A DNA stretch of 46,095 nt from Pseudomonas sp. PB120 (lineage in GTDB: Bacteria > Pseudomonadota > Gammaproteobacteria > Pseudomonadales > Pseudomonadaceae): the NCBI RefSeq assembly GCF_009761815.1, contig NZ_RWIN01000137.1, positions 1 through 46,095 of the forward strand, read 5' to 3'. Below the pieces are notes generated by a model, which was given only the letters and a program-made list of their open reading frames with translations, was not told the DNA's origin and made no database searches. Shown here piece by piece: positions 33,851 through 42,373 of the stretch; the first letter of the stretch is position 1; every line of letters begins with the position of its first letter. The position numbers and the translations under genes were made by a program.

Positions 33851-35662
33851 ATGATCGCTTGCCTGCGGCTGTTCACTGCCCTCTGCCTCGCTGCCTTGCT
33901 GGCGGCTTGCGCCAGCTCGCCCTCCTCCAGCCTTGGCGAACTTCCACGGACCCCGGATGCCAGTATCGAGCAACTGCTCGAACAGGCGGCTCAAAGCAAA
34001 GACCCGGAAAAAGCCTCGCTGTTGCGCCTGAGCGCGGCGGACCTGGCGTATCGCCAGGGCAATGCCGGCCAATCAGCACAAATCCTGCAACAGGTACCGG
34101 TGGAACAACTCAAGCCTGGCCCACAGGTTTTCGCCCAGACGCTGGCCGCCGAACTGGCCATGGCCCGCAACCAGCCGAAAGCCGCGCTGACTGCCTTGAG
34201 CCATCCGAGCCTGCAACGCCTGGGCGAACTGCCCGTTGAGCAGCAGGTGCGCACCGGCACCGTTCACGCCCGCGCACTGGAGGCCGATGGCCAGACCCTG
34301 GCCGCTGCACGTGAGCGCATCTTTATCGCGCCGATGCTGAGCGGTGAAGCCGCCAGCAAAAACCACGAAGCGATCTGGGCCCTGATCGCCTCGCTGCCCA
34401 CCGATCAATTGCAACCCTCCACCACCGATGACCTCGGCGGCTGGATGGGTCTGGCGCTGGCGGTGAAGTCCGCTGGCACCGTGGAACAGCAGCAAGCAGC
34501 GATCGACAACTGGCGCAAACAAAACCCCAAACACCCGGCGGCCATTCAGTTGCCACTGGCACTGACCAAGCTCAAGGAACTGGCCGGCCAGTCCCTGAGC
34601 AAGATCGCCCTGCTACTGCCGCAAGACGGCCCGCTGGCATCGGTCGGCAAAGCGCTGCGTGAAGGCTTCATGGCCGCGCATTACCAGGCACAACAAGCCG
34701 GGCAGAAGCCACCAGCCATCGAGTTTTATGACAGCTCGCGCCTGACATCCATGGACGAGTTCTACCGCAAGGCCCAGGCTGACGGCGTGCAACTGGTTGT
34801 AGGCCCGCTGGAAAAACCGCTGGTCAAACAGCTCAGCACTCGTCCGCAATTGCCGATCACTACCCTGGCGCTGAACTACAGCGAAGGCGAACAAGGTCCG
34901 CCACAGCTGTTCCAGTTTGGTCTTGCCGCTGAAGACGAAGCCCGCGAAGTGTCCCGTCGCGCTCGCGCCGATGGCCTGCATCGCGCCGCCATCATGGTGC
35001 CGAAAGGCGAATGGGGTGATCGCGTACTCAGAGCCTTCAGCCAGGACTGGCAAGCCAATGGCGGCAGCATCGTCGCCACCGAACGCGTTGACCAGCCGGT
35101 GCAACTCGCCCAGCAGATCGCCGATATGTTCCAGCTGCGTCAGAGCGAAGGTCGCGCCAAGAGCCTGCAAAGCACTGTGGGTTCGCAGGTAGCTGCCCAG
35201 CCATCGCGCCGCCAGGACATCGAATTCATCTTCCTGGCCGCAACCCCGCAACAGGCCCAGCAGATCAAGCCGACCCTGAACTTCCAATACGCAGGTGACG
35301 TGCCGGTTTACGCCACGTCCCACGTGTTCAGCGCCAGTGGCGACGTGAACCAGTACAACGACATGAACGGCATTCGCTTCTGCGAAACCCCATGGTTGCT
35401 GGACGCCAATGATCCGCTGCGCAAACAAGTCACGGCACAATGGCCGCAAGCCGCTGGCAGCCTGGGTCGGTTGTATGCAATGGGTGTCGATGCCTATCGC
35501 CTGGCACCACGCCTGGGTCAACTCAAGGCACTTCCGGACAGCCGCATCGAAGGTCAGTCGGGCAGCCTGGGCATGACGCAGAACCAGCGCGTCGTACGCC
35601 AGTTGCCATGGGCGCAGTTCGTCAGCGGTCAGGTTCAACGCCTGCCAGACACCCCGCGCTGA
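33851..35662 (+). CDS. lpoA: Penicillin-binding protein activator LpoA (LppC family)
   Basis: An outer-membrane lipoprotein of 603 residues. The signal sequence ends in the lipobox LLAAC with C20 as the lipidated residue. The N-terminal half is TPR-like helices (about 40-250), and the C-terminal half (about 262-600) has the periplasmic-binding-protein fold (SKIALLLPQDGPLASVGKALREGF). In E. coli LpoA reaches through the wall to switch on PBP1A. The ATG at 33851 has AGGAA upstream; an in-frame upstream start at 33827 would spoil the signal peptide. It is followed in a TGATG overlap by a YraN-family gene. Confidence 0.93.
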   Translation: MIACLRLFTALCLAALLAACASSPSSSLGELPRTPDASIEQLLEQAAQSKDPEKASLLRLSAADLAYRQGNAGQSAQILQQVPVEQLKPGPQVFAQTLAAELAMARNQPKAALTALSHPSLQRLGELPVEQQVRTGTVHARALEADGQTLAAARERIFIAPMLSGEAASKNHEAIWALIASLPTDQLQPSTTDDLGGWMGLALAVKSAGTVEQQQAAIDNWRKQNPKHPAAIQLPLALTKLKELAGQSLSKIALLLPQDGPLASVGKALREGFMAAHYQAQQAGQKPPAIEFYDSSRLTSMDEFYRKAQADGVQLVVGPLEKPLVKQLSTRPQLPITTLALNYSEGEQGPPQLFQFGLAAEDEAREVSRRARADGLHRAAIMVPKGEWGDRVLRAFSQDWQANGGSIVATERVDQPVQLAQQIADMFQLRQSEGRAKSLQSTVGSQVAAQPSRRQDIEFIFLAATPQQAQQIKPTLNFQYAGDVPVYATSHVFSASGDVNQYNDMNGIRFCETPWLLDANDPLRKQVTAQWPQAAGSLGRLYAMGVDAYRLAPRLGQLKALPDSRIEGQSGSLGMTQNQRVVRQLPWAQFVSGQVQRLPDTPR

Positions 35663-36024
35663 TGCCCGACAGGTCTCGCCAACAAAGCGGCAAGGATGCC
35701 GAGCGCCATGCGCTCGAGCATCTTCAACAACAGGGTCTGCGCCTGCTGGCGCAGAACTGGTTGTGTAAACGCGGCGAGCTTGATCTGGTCATGCTTGATG
35801 GCGATACAGTAGTATTCGTTGAAGTTCGCTATAGAAAAAACACTCAATGGGGTGGCGCGCTCGATAGCATCGATGGGCGCAAACGGCAGAAACTGATAGT
35901 TGCCGCGCAGTATTTTCTTCAGCGCGAGTCGCGTTGGGCCAATTCCCCTTGCCGTTTCGACGTGGTTGCCATCGACAGCAGCCTCGATCAGTTGAACTGG
36001 TTGCAGAATGCCTTCGACAGCTGA
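35662..36024 (+). CDS. YraN-family (UPF0102) nuclease-like protein
   Basis: A 120-residue protein of the YraN/UPF0102 family, which has a restriction-endonuclease-like fold. The core residues are visible: GKDAERHALEHLQQQG with the conserved Glu, GELDLVMLDGDTVVFVEVRYR with the ELD and EVR acidic/basic pairs, and KRQKLIVAAQYFL. Its cellular job is not firmly known. The ATG at 35662 overlaps the lpoA stop (TGATG), so the two are translationally coupled; the longer frame to 35440 is an lpoA shadow. The neighbourhood matches E. coli lpoA-yraN-diaA-dolP. Confidence 0.92.
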   Translation: MPDRSRQQSGKDAERHALEHLQQQGLRLLAQNWLCKRGELDLVMLDGDTVVFVEVRYRKNTQWGGALDSIDGRKRQKLIVAAQYFLQRESRWANSPCRFDVVAIDSSLDQLNWLQNAFDS

Positions 36025-36128
36025 TCGCGCACGTCCTGAACCGGACACCTTTACCCAACACTTTTGCTCTTTGCTTTGCGGGCTGCACATTCATGTGCCA
36101 AGTAGCCGCGCTAATTAAGGTCACACAG

Positions 36129-36722
36129 ATGGACATGCAATCCCGAATTCGCCAGCTTTTTCAGGCCAGTATCGACACCAAGCAACAGGCGATGGAAGTA
36201 CTTGCACCGCACATCGAGCAAGCCAGCCAGGTCATGGTCAACGCCCTGCTCAACGAAGGCAAAATGCTCTCTTGCGGCAACGGCGGCTCCGCCGGCGATG
36301 CCCAGCATTTCTCGTCCGAGCTGCTCAACCGCTTCGAACGTGAACGCCCGAGCCTGCCAGCCATCGCGCTGACCACAGACAGCTCGACGATCACCTCGAT
36401 CGCCAATGACTACAGCTACAACGAAATATTTTCCAAACAGATCCGCGCCCTTGGCCAGCCGGGTGACGTATTGCTGGCAATTTCCACCAGCGGCAACTCG
36501 GCAAACATAATTCAAGCGATCCAGGCCGCACATGATCGCGAAATGATTGTCGTAGCATTGACGGGACGTGATGGCGGAGGCATGGCATCGCTGCTTTTGC
36601 CTGAAGATGTCGAGATTCGCGTACCGGCCAATGTCACCGCACGTATTCAAGAAGTCCACCTGCTGGCGATCCATTGCCTTTGCGACTTGATCGACAGCCA
36701 ACTGTTCGGGAGTGAAGAATGA
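36129..36722 (+). CDS. gmhA: Sedoheptulose-7-phosphate isomerase (phosphoheptose isomerase)
   Basis: A SIS-domain protein of 197 residues that starts the route to ADP-heptose for the LPS inner core. The sugar-phosphate site CGNGGSAGDAQHF, the STSGNS loop and the catalytic pair E64 (FSSELLNRF) and H177 (IQEVHLL) are present. It occupies the place held in E. coli by diaA, a related SIS protein that acts on DnaA. E. coli DiaA lacks the glutamate, so the enzyme reading is preferred here, as for the P. aeruginosa homologue of known structure. It starts 104 bp after the yraN-type gene and overlaps dolP by 4 bp. Confidence 0.9.
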   Translation: MDMQSRIRQLFQASIDTKQQAMEVLAPHIEQASQVMVNALLNEGKMLSCGNGGSAGDAQHFSSELLNRFERERPSLPAIALTTDSSTITSIANDYSYNEIFSKQIRALGQPGDVLLAISTSGNSANIIQAIQAAHDREMIVVALTGRDGGGMASLLLPEDVEIRVPANVTARIQEVHLLAIHCLCDLIDSQLFGSEE

Positions 36723-37297
36723 CCCCTAATCGCCTAGGCCTACTGGCCTTGACACTGTGCCTCGGCATCAGCGGCTGTACCTCGGTAGTTAACGCCAGCC
36801 GTGAAGCACCGATCGATGACGACCGCGGCACCCGCACCTTGGGCAGCAAGATCGACGACTCCCTGATCGACACCAAAGTGGGCGTGAACATCGCCAAGGC
36901 CGATCCGGCGCTGGATAACGACTCGCACATTGTTGTCACCAGCTTCAACGGTGTCGTGCTGCTCGCCGGACAAACCCCGCGCGCGGACCTCAAGGCCAAG
37001 GCTGAACAGGCCGCCGCCGCTGTCCAGCGTGTGAAGACGGTTCACAACGAACTGCAGGTCCTGCCACCTTCCGGCTTCCTGGCTCGCCAGAACGACACCT
37101 GGCTGACCTCCAAGATCAAGACCCAGATGCTCACCGATCCGAGCATCCCGGGCTCGCGCATCAAGGTAGTCACCGAGAACGGCATCGTCTATCTGCTGGG
37201 CTTGCTGACCAAGCAGGAAGCGGCTCAGGCGACCAATCTGGTGCAAGGCGTTTCGGGCGTGCAAAAGATCGTGAAGTTGTTCGAATACATCGACTGA
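36719..37297 (+). CDS. dolP: Dual-BON-domain outer-membrane lipoprotein DolP
   Basis: A 192-residue lipoprotein with lipobox ISGC (C20) and two BON domains (about 45-115 and 122-190; NGVVLLAGQTP and NGIVYLLGLLT mark their centres). DolP (formerly YraP) binds anionic phospholipid and supports outer-membrane integrity and the BAM complex in E. coli. The ATG overlaps the gmhA stop as ATGA, and the order rsmI, lpoA, yraN, SIS gene, dolP is the same as in E. coli. A REP pair and a terminator follow. Confidence 0.93.
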   Translation: MTPNRLGLLALTLCLGISGCTSVVNASREAPIDDDRGTRTLGSKIDDSLIDTKVGVNIAKADPALDNDSHIVVTSFNGVVLLAGQTPRADLKAKAEQAAAAVQRVKTVHNELQVLPPSGFLARQNDTWLTSKIKTQMLTDPSIPGSRIKVVTENGIVYLLGLLTKQEAAQATNLVQGVSGVQKIVKLFEYID

Positions 37298-37303
37298 TAA
37301 CCC

Positions 37304-37403
37304 TGCAGGAGCGAGCTTGCTCGCGAAGAACGTTCGGTGAACGCATTTATTCAGACGGCACGCATCAACGTTCACGTCCATCGCGAGCAGGCTCGCTCCT
37401 ACA
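37304..37403. repeat. Inverted REP pair (REPIN-like)
   Basis: AGGAGCGAGCTTGCTCGCGA near 37308 is mirrored by TCGCGAGCAGGCTCGCTCCT ending at 37400. Inner segments GGTGAACG and CGTTCACG extend the symmetry. It starts 7 bp after the dolP stop and precedes the shared terminator. Confidence 0.85.
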
Positions 37404-37411
37404 GAGGCAAT

Positions 37412-37443
37412 AAAAAAGGCGATCCATTTGGATCGCCTTTTTT
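37412..37443. terminator. Bidirectional terminator between dolP and sspB
   Basis: Perfect 8-bp stem GGCGATCC / GGATCGCC around ATTT, with AAAAAA before and TTTTTT after, so it serves both converging units. It ends 2 bp before the sspB stop codon. Confidence 0.92.
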
Positions 37444-37444
37444 G

Positions 37445-37858
37445 TTACTTCACCACTTTCAGACTTGGTCGACCGCTAGGACGCGGCGGCTCGGAGTCTG
37501 GCGGCGGAAGATCATCTTCCGGCTCAATCTCTTCCTCGTCTTCCATAGGCGATTCCAGATCGAACACCATGCCCTGGCCGTTCTCCCGGGCGTAAATACC
37601 CAGGATCGATGCGATAGGCACGTACAGGGTGTGCGGCACGCCACCAAAGCGACCTTCGAAGCTGACGGCGTCGTTGTCCATGTGCAAATGACGCACGGCG
37701 GCCGGTGATACATTCAGGACAATCTGTCCGTCACTGGCAAAACCCTGAGGCACCTGCACCGACGGATACTCGGAATTGACCAGCATGTGCGGGGTGCAAT
37801 CGTTATCCACAATCCACTCGTAGAGCGCGCGGACCAGATAAGGTCGACTGGAGTTCAT
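37445..37858 (-). CDS. sspB: ClpXP adaptor SspB
   Basis: A 137-residue adaptor that binds ssrA-tagged proteins and hands them to the ClpXP protease. The folded domain (about 1-105) begins SSRPYLVRALYEWI and includes VNVSPAAVRHL-type and FGG-GVPHTLYVPI segments. A long acidic, Pro-rich linker leads to the C-terminal ClpX-docking peptide RPSLKVVK. It follows sspA by 16 bp in the same direction, as in other gamma-proteobacteria. Length is normal. Confidence 0.96.
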   Translation of the reverse strand: MNSSRPYLVRALYEWIVDNDCTPHMLVNSEYPSVQVPQGFASDGQIVLNVSPAAVRHLHMDNDAVSFEGRFGGVPHTLYVPIASILGIYARENGQGMVFDLESPMEDEEEIEPEDDLPPPDSEPPRPSGRPSLKVVK

Positions 37859-37874
37859 AGCGGCTCCTTAAGCC

Positions 37875-38492
37875 TTAGCGCATATCGCGTTCGACACCAG
37901 ACAGACTCGCCTGGAAAGCCTCACGCGCAAACGAGCGCTCCATATAATCAAGCAGCGGCTTGGCAGGCCGCGGCAGTTCAATACCCAGAATCGGCAATCG
38001 CCAGAGTATTGGCAATAGGCAGCAATCCACCAGACTTTGTTCCTCGCTGAGGAAAAACGGCTTGTCGGCGAACAACGGCGACACACCTGTCAGGCTCTCA
38101 CGCAGCTCTTTACGAGCTACGACACGGGCAGCTTCCTTGGTCCGCGAATCCAGGATCAGATCCACCAGACCACACCAGTCACGCTGAATACGGTGAATCA
38201 GCAGACGGCTGTTTGCACGCGCCACAGGATAAACCGGCAGCAATGGCGGGTGCGGGTAACGCTCATCCAGATATTCCATCACCACGGTCGACTCCCACAA
38301 CGCCAGGTCACGATCGACCAGGGTGGGCAAGCTGCCGTAAGGGTTCACTTCGATCAGTTTAGGCGGCTGGCGGCCAGCTTCCACGTAAATGATCTCTGCG
38401 CTGACACCCTTCTCTGCCAGTACGATACGCACTCGGTGGGAATAGTGGTCGGCGGGGTCGGAGTAACAGGCCAACCGATTGGTCACGCCCAT
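37875..38492 (-). CDS. sspA: Stringent starvation protein A
   Basis: A GST-fold protein of 205 residues that binds RNA polymerase with sigma70 rather than acting as a glutathione transferase. The N-terminal thioredoxin-like domain (1-80) has NPYGSLPTLVD and ESTVVMEYL. The surface loop YPHPPL (about residues 79-84) carries the Pro-His-Pro residues needed for activity in E. coli SspA. The ATG at 38492 has GAGGAGG upstream, and GATAAT at about the right distance suggests its own promoter after the petC hairpin. It is followed by sspB. Confidence 0.95.
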   Translation of the reverse strand: MGVTNRLACYSDPADHYSHRVRIVLAEKGVSAEIIYVEAGRQPPKLIEVNPYGSLPTLVDRDLALWESTVVMEYLDERYPHPPLLPVYPVARANSRLLIHRIQRDWCGLVDLILDSRTKEAARVVARKELRESLTGVSPLFADKPFFLSEEQSLVDCCLLPILWRLPILGIELPRPAKPLLDYMERSFAREAFQASLSGVERDMR

Positions 38493-38529
38493 GGCGGTCC
38501 TCCTCGCTTGTAGAAATTATCGGAAGCGG

Positions 38530-38616
38530 AAAAACGCGCGCGCCCAGAGGACGCCTCCCGTAACGCCTGGAGAACCAGACTCGTTACACCTTCAGAGACG
38601 CCCCTGGGCGCGCGCG
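38530..38616 (-). terminator. Large nested hairpin and terminator between petC and sspA
   Basis: A perfect 13-bp stem, CGCGCGCGCCCAG (38535-38547) and CTGGGCGCGCGCG (38604-38616), closes an 82-nt element. Inside it GTAACG (38560-38565) and CGTTAC (38582-38587) pair, and CTGG / CCAG form an inner stem around AGAA. Read on the minus strand the outer stem is followed by TTTTT, so it can end the petABC transcript. The nested form is more complex than an ordinary terminator. Confidence 0.75.
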
Positions 38617-38641
38617 ATCAACAGCAATGGTTACAGCTTAA

Positions 38642-39424
38642 TCAATGGACGTCTTTCCAGTATTCACGCTTGAGCAAGTAAGCGAATACGAAGAAGAACG
38701 CCAGGTACAGCAACACATAGGTACCGATGCGCTGATGCTGCAGCTTCACCGGGTTGGCCGAATAGGCCAGGAAGGTTACCAGATTCTTGACCTTCTCATC
38801 GAACTGCTCTTGGTTCAGCGTGCCGGTTTTCGGCAGCACGGTCAGCTGATCGCACGCTTCATGGGTCAGAGGCGTACCGGTCAGCGGATCGTATTGCTTC
38901 TTGCCGTCTTCGACGATTTGAACTTGTTTGCAGCCTACCACCTGACGACCTTGCAGGCCGACCAGCACGTTAGGCATCCCGACGTTCGGGAAGACCTTAT
39001 TGTTCACACCCCAAGGGCGCGACGGGTCTTCGTAGAACGAATGCAGGTAACCGTAAAGCCAGTCAGTACCCCGCACGCGAGCGACCAGGGTCAGGTCGGG
39101 CGGTGCCGCACCGAACCAGGTCTTGGCGTCCGCTGGCTGCATGCCGATGCTCATGTGGTCACCGATCTTGGCGCCGGTGAACACCAGCTTCTCGAGCATC
39201 AGTTCGTGCGGGATGCCTAGGTCATCGGCAACACGCTCGTAACGCTGGAACTTGGCACTGTGGCAGCCCATGCAATAGTTGGCGAAGGTGCGCGCGCCAT
39301 CCTGCATCGCAGCCTTGTCGGAAACGTCGATATCGACCTTTTCCAGCTCAGGACCACCGTGTTCAGCCGCGAAGGACAGGACAGGCAAGGCAGCAAGCAT
39401 CAATACAGCAAATAGTTTTTTCAT
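38642..39424 (-). CDS. petC: Cytochrome c1 of the bc1 complex
   Basis: A 260-residue haem protein of the inner membrane, facing the periplasm, that takes electrons from the Rieske protein and passes them to soluble cytochrome c. It has a signal peptide (1-20), the haem site CMGCH (51-55), a distal region with HMSIGMQPAD that supplies methionine, and a C-terminal anchor helix (about 233-252). Its ATG overlaps the petB stop by one base. It ends 26 bp before a strong hairpin. Confidence 0.97.
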   Translation of the reverse strand: MKKLFAVLMLAALPVLSFAAEHGGPELEKVDIDVSDKAAMQDGARTFANYCMGCHSAKFQRYERVADDLGIPHELMLEKLVFTGAKIGDHMSIGMQPADAKTWFGAAPPDLTLVARVRGTDWLYGYLHSFYEDPSRPWGVNNKVFPNVGMPNVLVGLQGRQVVGCKQVQIVEDGKKQYDPLTGTPLTHEACDQLTVLPKTGTLNQEQFDEKVKNLVTFLAYSANPVKLQHQRIGTYVLLYLAFFFVFAYLLKREYWKDVH

Positions 39425-40635
39425 CAGCCAGTCACCCTTTCCGGAACCGGTTTGGTCTTCTCGAGCCTGGTGTAGAACGGCATCAGAATGAAGTAGGCGA
39501 AGTACAGGAAAGTGCAGACCTGCGACAGCAACGTACGCTCAGGGGTCGGCGCCATAACGCCCAGCCAGCCCAGAATCACGAACGAAATACAGAACACCCA
39601 GAGCCAGATCCTGCTCAGCCAGCCCTTGTAGCGCATGGATTTGACCGGGCTACGGTCAAGCCAGGGCAGCACAAACAGCAAGGCAATCGAAGCACCCATG
39701 GCGACTACGCCCAGGAGCTTGTCCGGAACCGCCCGCAAAATCGCGTAGAACGGGGTGAAGTACCAGACCGGAGCAATGTGTTCTGGTGTCTTGAAGGCGT
39801 TCGCCACTTCAAAGTTCGGCTTCTCGAGGAAGTAACCGCCCATTTCCGGGAAGAAGAACACGATCGAGCAGAAGATGAACAGGAACACCACCACGCCGAC
39901 GATATCTTTCACGGTGTAGTACGGGTGGAAGGCGATGCCGTCCAGCGGTACGCCGTTTTCGTCTTTGTGTTTCTTGATGTCCACGCCGTCCGGGTTGTTC
40001 GAACCGACTTCGTGCAGCGCCAGGACGTGCAACACCACCAGACCGAGGATCACGATCGGCAAGGCCACGACGTGCAGGGCGAAGAAGCGGTTCAGGGTAA
40101 TACCGGAAATCAGGTAGTCACCACGGATCCACTGGGTCAGGTCGTTGCCGATGACCGGGATCGCACCGAACAGCGAGATGATCACCTGGGCCCCCCAGTA
40201 AGACATCTGGCCCCACGGCAGCAGGTAGCCCATGAAGGCCTCAGCCATCAGCGCCAGGTAAATCAGCATGCCGAAAACCCACACCAGCTCACGGGGTTTC
40301 TGGTACGAACCGTAGAGCAGACCACGGAACATGTGCAGATAAACCACGATGAAGAACGCCGAAGCGCCGGTGGAGTGCAGCAGTCGCAGGATCGAGCCGT
40401 ACTCGACGTCGCGCATGATGTATTCGACGGAAGCAAACGCCTCTTCTGCCGAAGGGGTGTAGCTCATGGTCAGCCAGACACCCGTTACGATCTGGTTGAC
40501 CAGAACGAGCAGGGCCAGGGAGCCAAAGAAATAGAAGAAGTTGAAGTTCTTCGGGGCGTAGTACTTGCTGAGATGGTCTTCCCACATTTTGGTGGCGGGA
40601 AAGCGCGCATCAACCCAATCCATGAACTTGCTCAT
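39424..40635 (-). CDS. petB: Cytochrome b of the bc1 complex
   Basis: The core membrane subunit, 403 residues with eight to nine membrane helices. It carries the two b haems and both quinone sites. Conserved histidines are in LLHSTGASAFFIVVYLHMFRG and RFFALHVVALPIVILGLVVLH, and the PEWY-like loop appears as APVWYFTPFYAILRAVPDK. I use the ATG at 40635, which shares a base with the petA stop. A GTG just before it, at 40638, would add one residue. Here PEWY is replaced by PVWY. Confidence 0.96.
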   Translation of the reverse strand: MSKFMDWVDARFPATKMWEDHLSKYYAPKNFNFFYFFGSLALLVLVNQIVTGVWLTMSYTPSAEEAFASVEYIMRDVEYGSILRLLHSTGASAFFIVVYLHMFRGLLYGSYQKPRELVWVFGMLIYLALMAEAFMGYLLPWGQMSYWGAQVIISLFGAIPVIGNDLTQWIRGDYLISGITLNRFFALHVVALPIVILGLVVLHVLALHEVGSNNPDGVDIKKHKDENGVPLDGIAFHPYYTVKDIVGVVVFLFIFCSIVFFFPEMGGYFLEKPNFEVANAFKTPEHIAPVWYFTPFYAILRAVPDKLLGVVAMGASIALLFVLPWLDRSPVKSMRYKGWLSRIWLWVFCISFVILGWLGVMAPTPERTLLSQVCTFLYFAYFILMPFYTRLEKTKPVPERVTG

Positions 40636-41228
40636 CACGCTTTCTCCGTATCGACGCCAATGACAATGATGTCATCGGTCTCATAGGAATGCGGGGGAAC
40701 TGGCAGGTTCAAGGGCGCAGGTTGCGACTTGTAGACGCGGCCAGCCAAATCGTAGTGGGAACCGTGGCAAGGGCAGAAATAACCACCGACCCAGTCTTTG
40801 CCCAAGTCCGCGGGTGCCACTTCAGGACGGAAGGTTGGCGAGCAACCCAGGTGCGTGCAGATGCCGATCAGCAGCAGAACTTCTGGCTTGATCGAACGCG
40901 TTTCCGGGTCGACATAGGTCGGTTGTGTCGAGTTCTTGGAGGTAGGGTCAGACAGCTGGCCCTCGATCTTCTTCAGATTCCCCAGGATTTCCGTAGTACG
41001 GCGGACAATAAACACCGGCTGGCCGCGCCACTCAGCAATCATCTGCTGGCCTGGCTCGATCTTGCTGACATTCACTTTCACCGGTGCACCTGCGGCTTTC
41101 GCCTTGGCACTGGGAAACCATGACCCCACGAACGGGACCGCAGCCCCCACCGCTCCTGCAGCACCCACCACGGATGTGGCTGCTACCAAGAAGCGACGCC
41201 GGCCTGCATTCACGCCGTCATTGCTCAT
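40635..41228 (-). CDS. petA: Rieske iron-sulfur subunit of the bc1 complex
   Basis: A 197-residue protein with a twin-arginine-type start (GRRRFLVAATSVVGAAG) that also anchors it in the membrane. The [2Fe-2S] ligands are in CTHLGC and CPCHGS, which together form the full Rieske motif. It is the first gene of petABC. The region upstream to 41496 contains a TATACT (41375-41380) that could be a -10 box, but the best -35 is poorly spaced. The operon lies downstream of rplM-rpsI and is separated from it by a terminator. Confidence 0.97.
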   Translation of the reverse strand: MSNDGVNAGRRRFLVAATSVVGAAGAVGAAVPFVGSWFPSAKAKAAGAPVKVNVSKIEPGQQMIAEWRGQPVFIVRRTTEILGNLKKIEGQLSDPTSKNSTQPTYVDPETRSIKPEVLLLIGICTHLGCSPTFRPEVAPADLGKDWVGGYFCPCHGSHYDLAGRVYKSQPAPLNLPVPPHSYETDDIIVIGVDTEKA

Positions 41229-41440
41229 TCAGTCCTCTCCCATCAGCTTTGTGGCCTGTTAAATCAGGCATCTACTAAGTAAATCTATGTACTTATAAAA
41301 ATTTTGCCGAATGGTAATGAAAAGCCCCAATTCTGACAAGGTAATTACCGAAGGGCCCCACTCCCAAGCCTTGTAGTATAGGGGCTCTACGGATGTGGCA
41401 AGTTGTCACAGCGCAATTCTTTAATAAATCGCACGCACAA

Positions 41441-41481
41441 AAAAACGCCCAGCTCCGTGAGGAAACTGGGCGTTCTTTTTT
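41441..41481. terminator. Terminator after rplM-rpsI
   Basis: AAAAACGCCCAG pairs with CTGGGCGTT around a 13-nt loop; read on the minus strand it ends in a run of T. It starts 16 bp after the rpsI stop. T-rich sequence on the other side gives some plus-strand activity too. Confidence 0.88.
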
Positions 41482-41496
41482 GAACGTGAAAGCGAA

Positions 41497-41889
41497 TTAA
41501 CGCTTCGAGTACTGCGGACGCTTACGCGCTTTACGCAGACCGACTTTCTTACGTTCAACTTCACGAGCATCGCGAGTTACGAAGCCAGCTTTGCGCAGAG
41601 CGCCACGCAGGGTTTCGTCGTAGTCCATCAGAGCGCGAGTGATGCCGTGGCGGATTGCGCCAGCTTGACCACTTACACCACCGCCGATCACGGTGACGTA
41701 GATGTCGAATTTCTCGACAGTCTCAGTCAATTCCAGCGGCTGACGAACTACCATGCGGGCAGTTTCGCGGCCGAAGAAATTATCCAGCGAACGGTTGTTG
41801 ATGGAGATGTTACCAGTACCCGGACGCAGGAAAACGCGTGCGGTTGCGGTCTTGCGACGGCCAGTGCCGTAATTTTGAGTCGCCGACAT
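41497..41889 (-). CDS. rpsI: 30S ribosomal protein S9
   Basis: A 130-residue ribosomal protein of the small-subunit head. It begins with the usual YGTGRRKTATARVFLRPG block, has GGGVSGQAGAIRHGI in the middle, and ends KARKRPQYSKR, whose last lysine-arginine residues contact P-site tRNA. It follows rplM by 14 bp in the widespread L13-S9 operon. Confidence 0.99.
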   Translation of the reverse strand: MSATQNYGTGRRKTATARVFLRPGTGNISINNRSLDNFFGRETARMVVRQPLELTETVEKFDIYVTVIGGGVSGQAGAIRHGITRALMDYDETLRGALRKAGFVTRDAREVERKKVGLRKARKRPQYSKR

Positions 41890-41903
41890 AATGAACTATT
41901 CCG

Positions 41904-42332
41904 TTAAAACTTCAGTTCTTGGGGCTGCTGAGCAGTATGAGGGTGTACAGCGCCCGCATAGACTTTCAGCTTACGATACATGTCGCGACCCAGCGGGTTC
42001 TTAGGCAGCATGCCTTTGACCGCGGTCTCGATCACGCGCTCAGGGGCTTTAGCGATCAGCTTTTCGAAGTTGATCGACTTGATGCCGCCCGGGAAACCGG
42101 AGTGGGAGTAGTAGATTTTGTCGGTGGTTTTAGCACCGGTTACACGAATCTGCTCGGCATTGATAACGACGATGTAATCGCCGGTGTCAACGTGAGGAGT
42201 GTACTCAGCTTTATGCTTGCCACGCAGACGGCTCGCGATTTCGGTGGCCAGACGACCCAGGGTCTGACCTGCAGCGTCGACGACAAACCAGTCGCGCTGT
42301 ACTGTTTCCGGTTTAGCAGTAAAAGTTTTCAT
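41904..42332 (-). CDS. rplM: 50S ribosomal protein L13
   Basis: A 142-residue large-subunit protein that binds 23S rRNA early in assembly. Signature segments are WFVVDAAGQTLGRLAT, GDYIVVINAEQIRVTG, and the VKGMLPKNPLGRDMYRKLKVY block. It is the first gene of the rplM-rpsI operon; in E. coli L13 regulates this operon through its leader. The leader here is about 35 nt if the promoter at 42374-42402 is right. No clear regulatory fold was worked out. Confidence 0.99.
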   Translation of the reverse strand: MKTFTAKPETVQRDWFVVDAAGQTLGRLATEIASRLRGKHKAEYTPHVDTGDYIVVINAEQIRVTGAKTTDKIYYSHSGFPGGIKSINFEKLIAKAPERVIETAVKGMLPKNPLGRDMYRKLKVYAGAVHPHTAQQPQELKF

Positions 42333-42373
42333 TCTTTATAGCCTCAGGGGCCGCCCTGTAAATTAGACGGCGG

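Noticed and set aside
41375..41401. Promoter for petABC from TTGCCA and TATACT
   Set aside because: Spacing is only 15 bp, so support is too weak to list as a feature.
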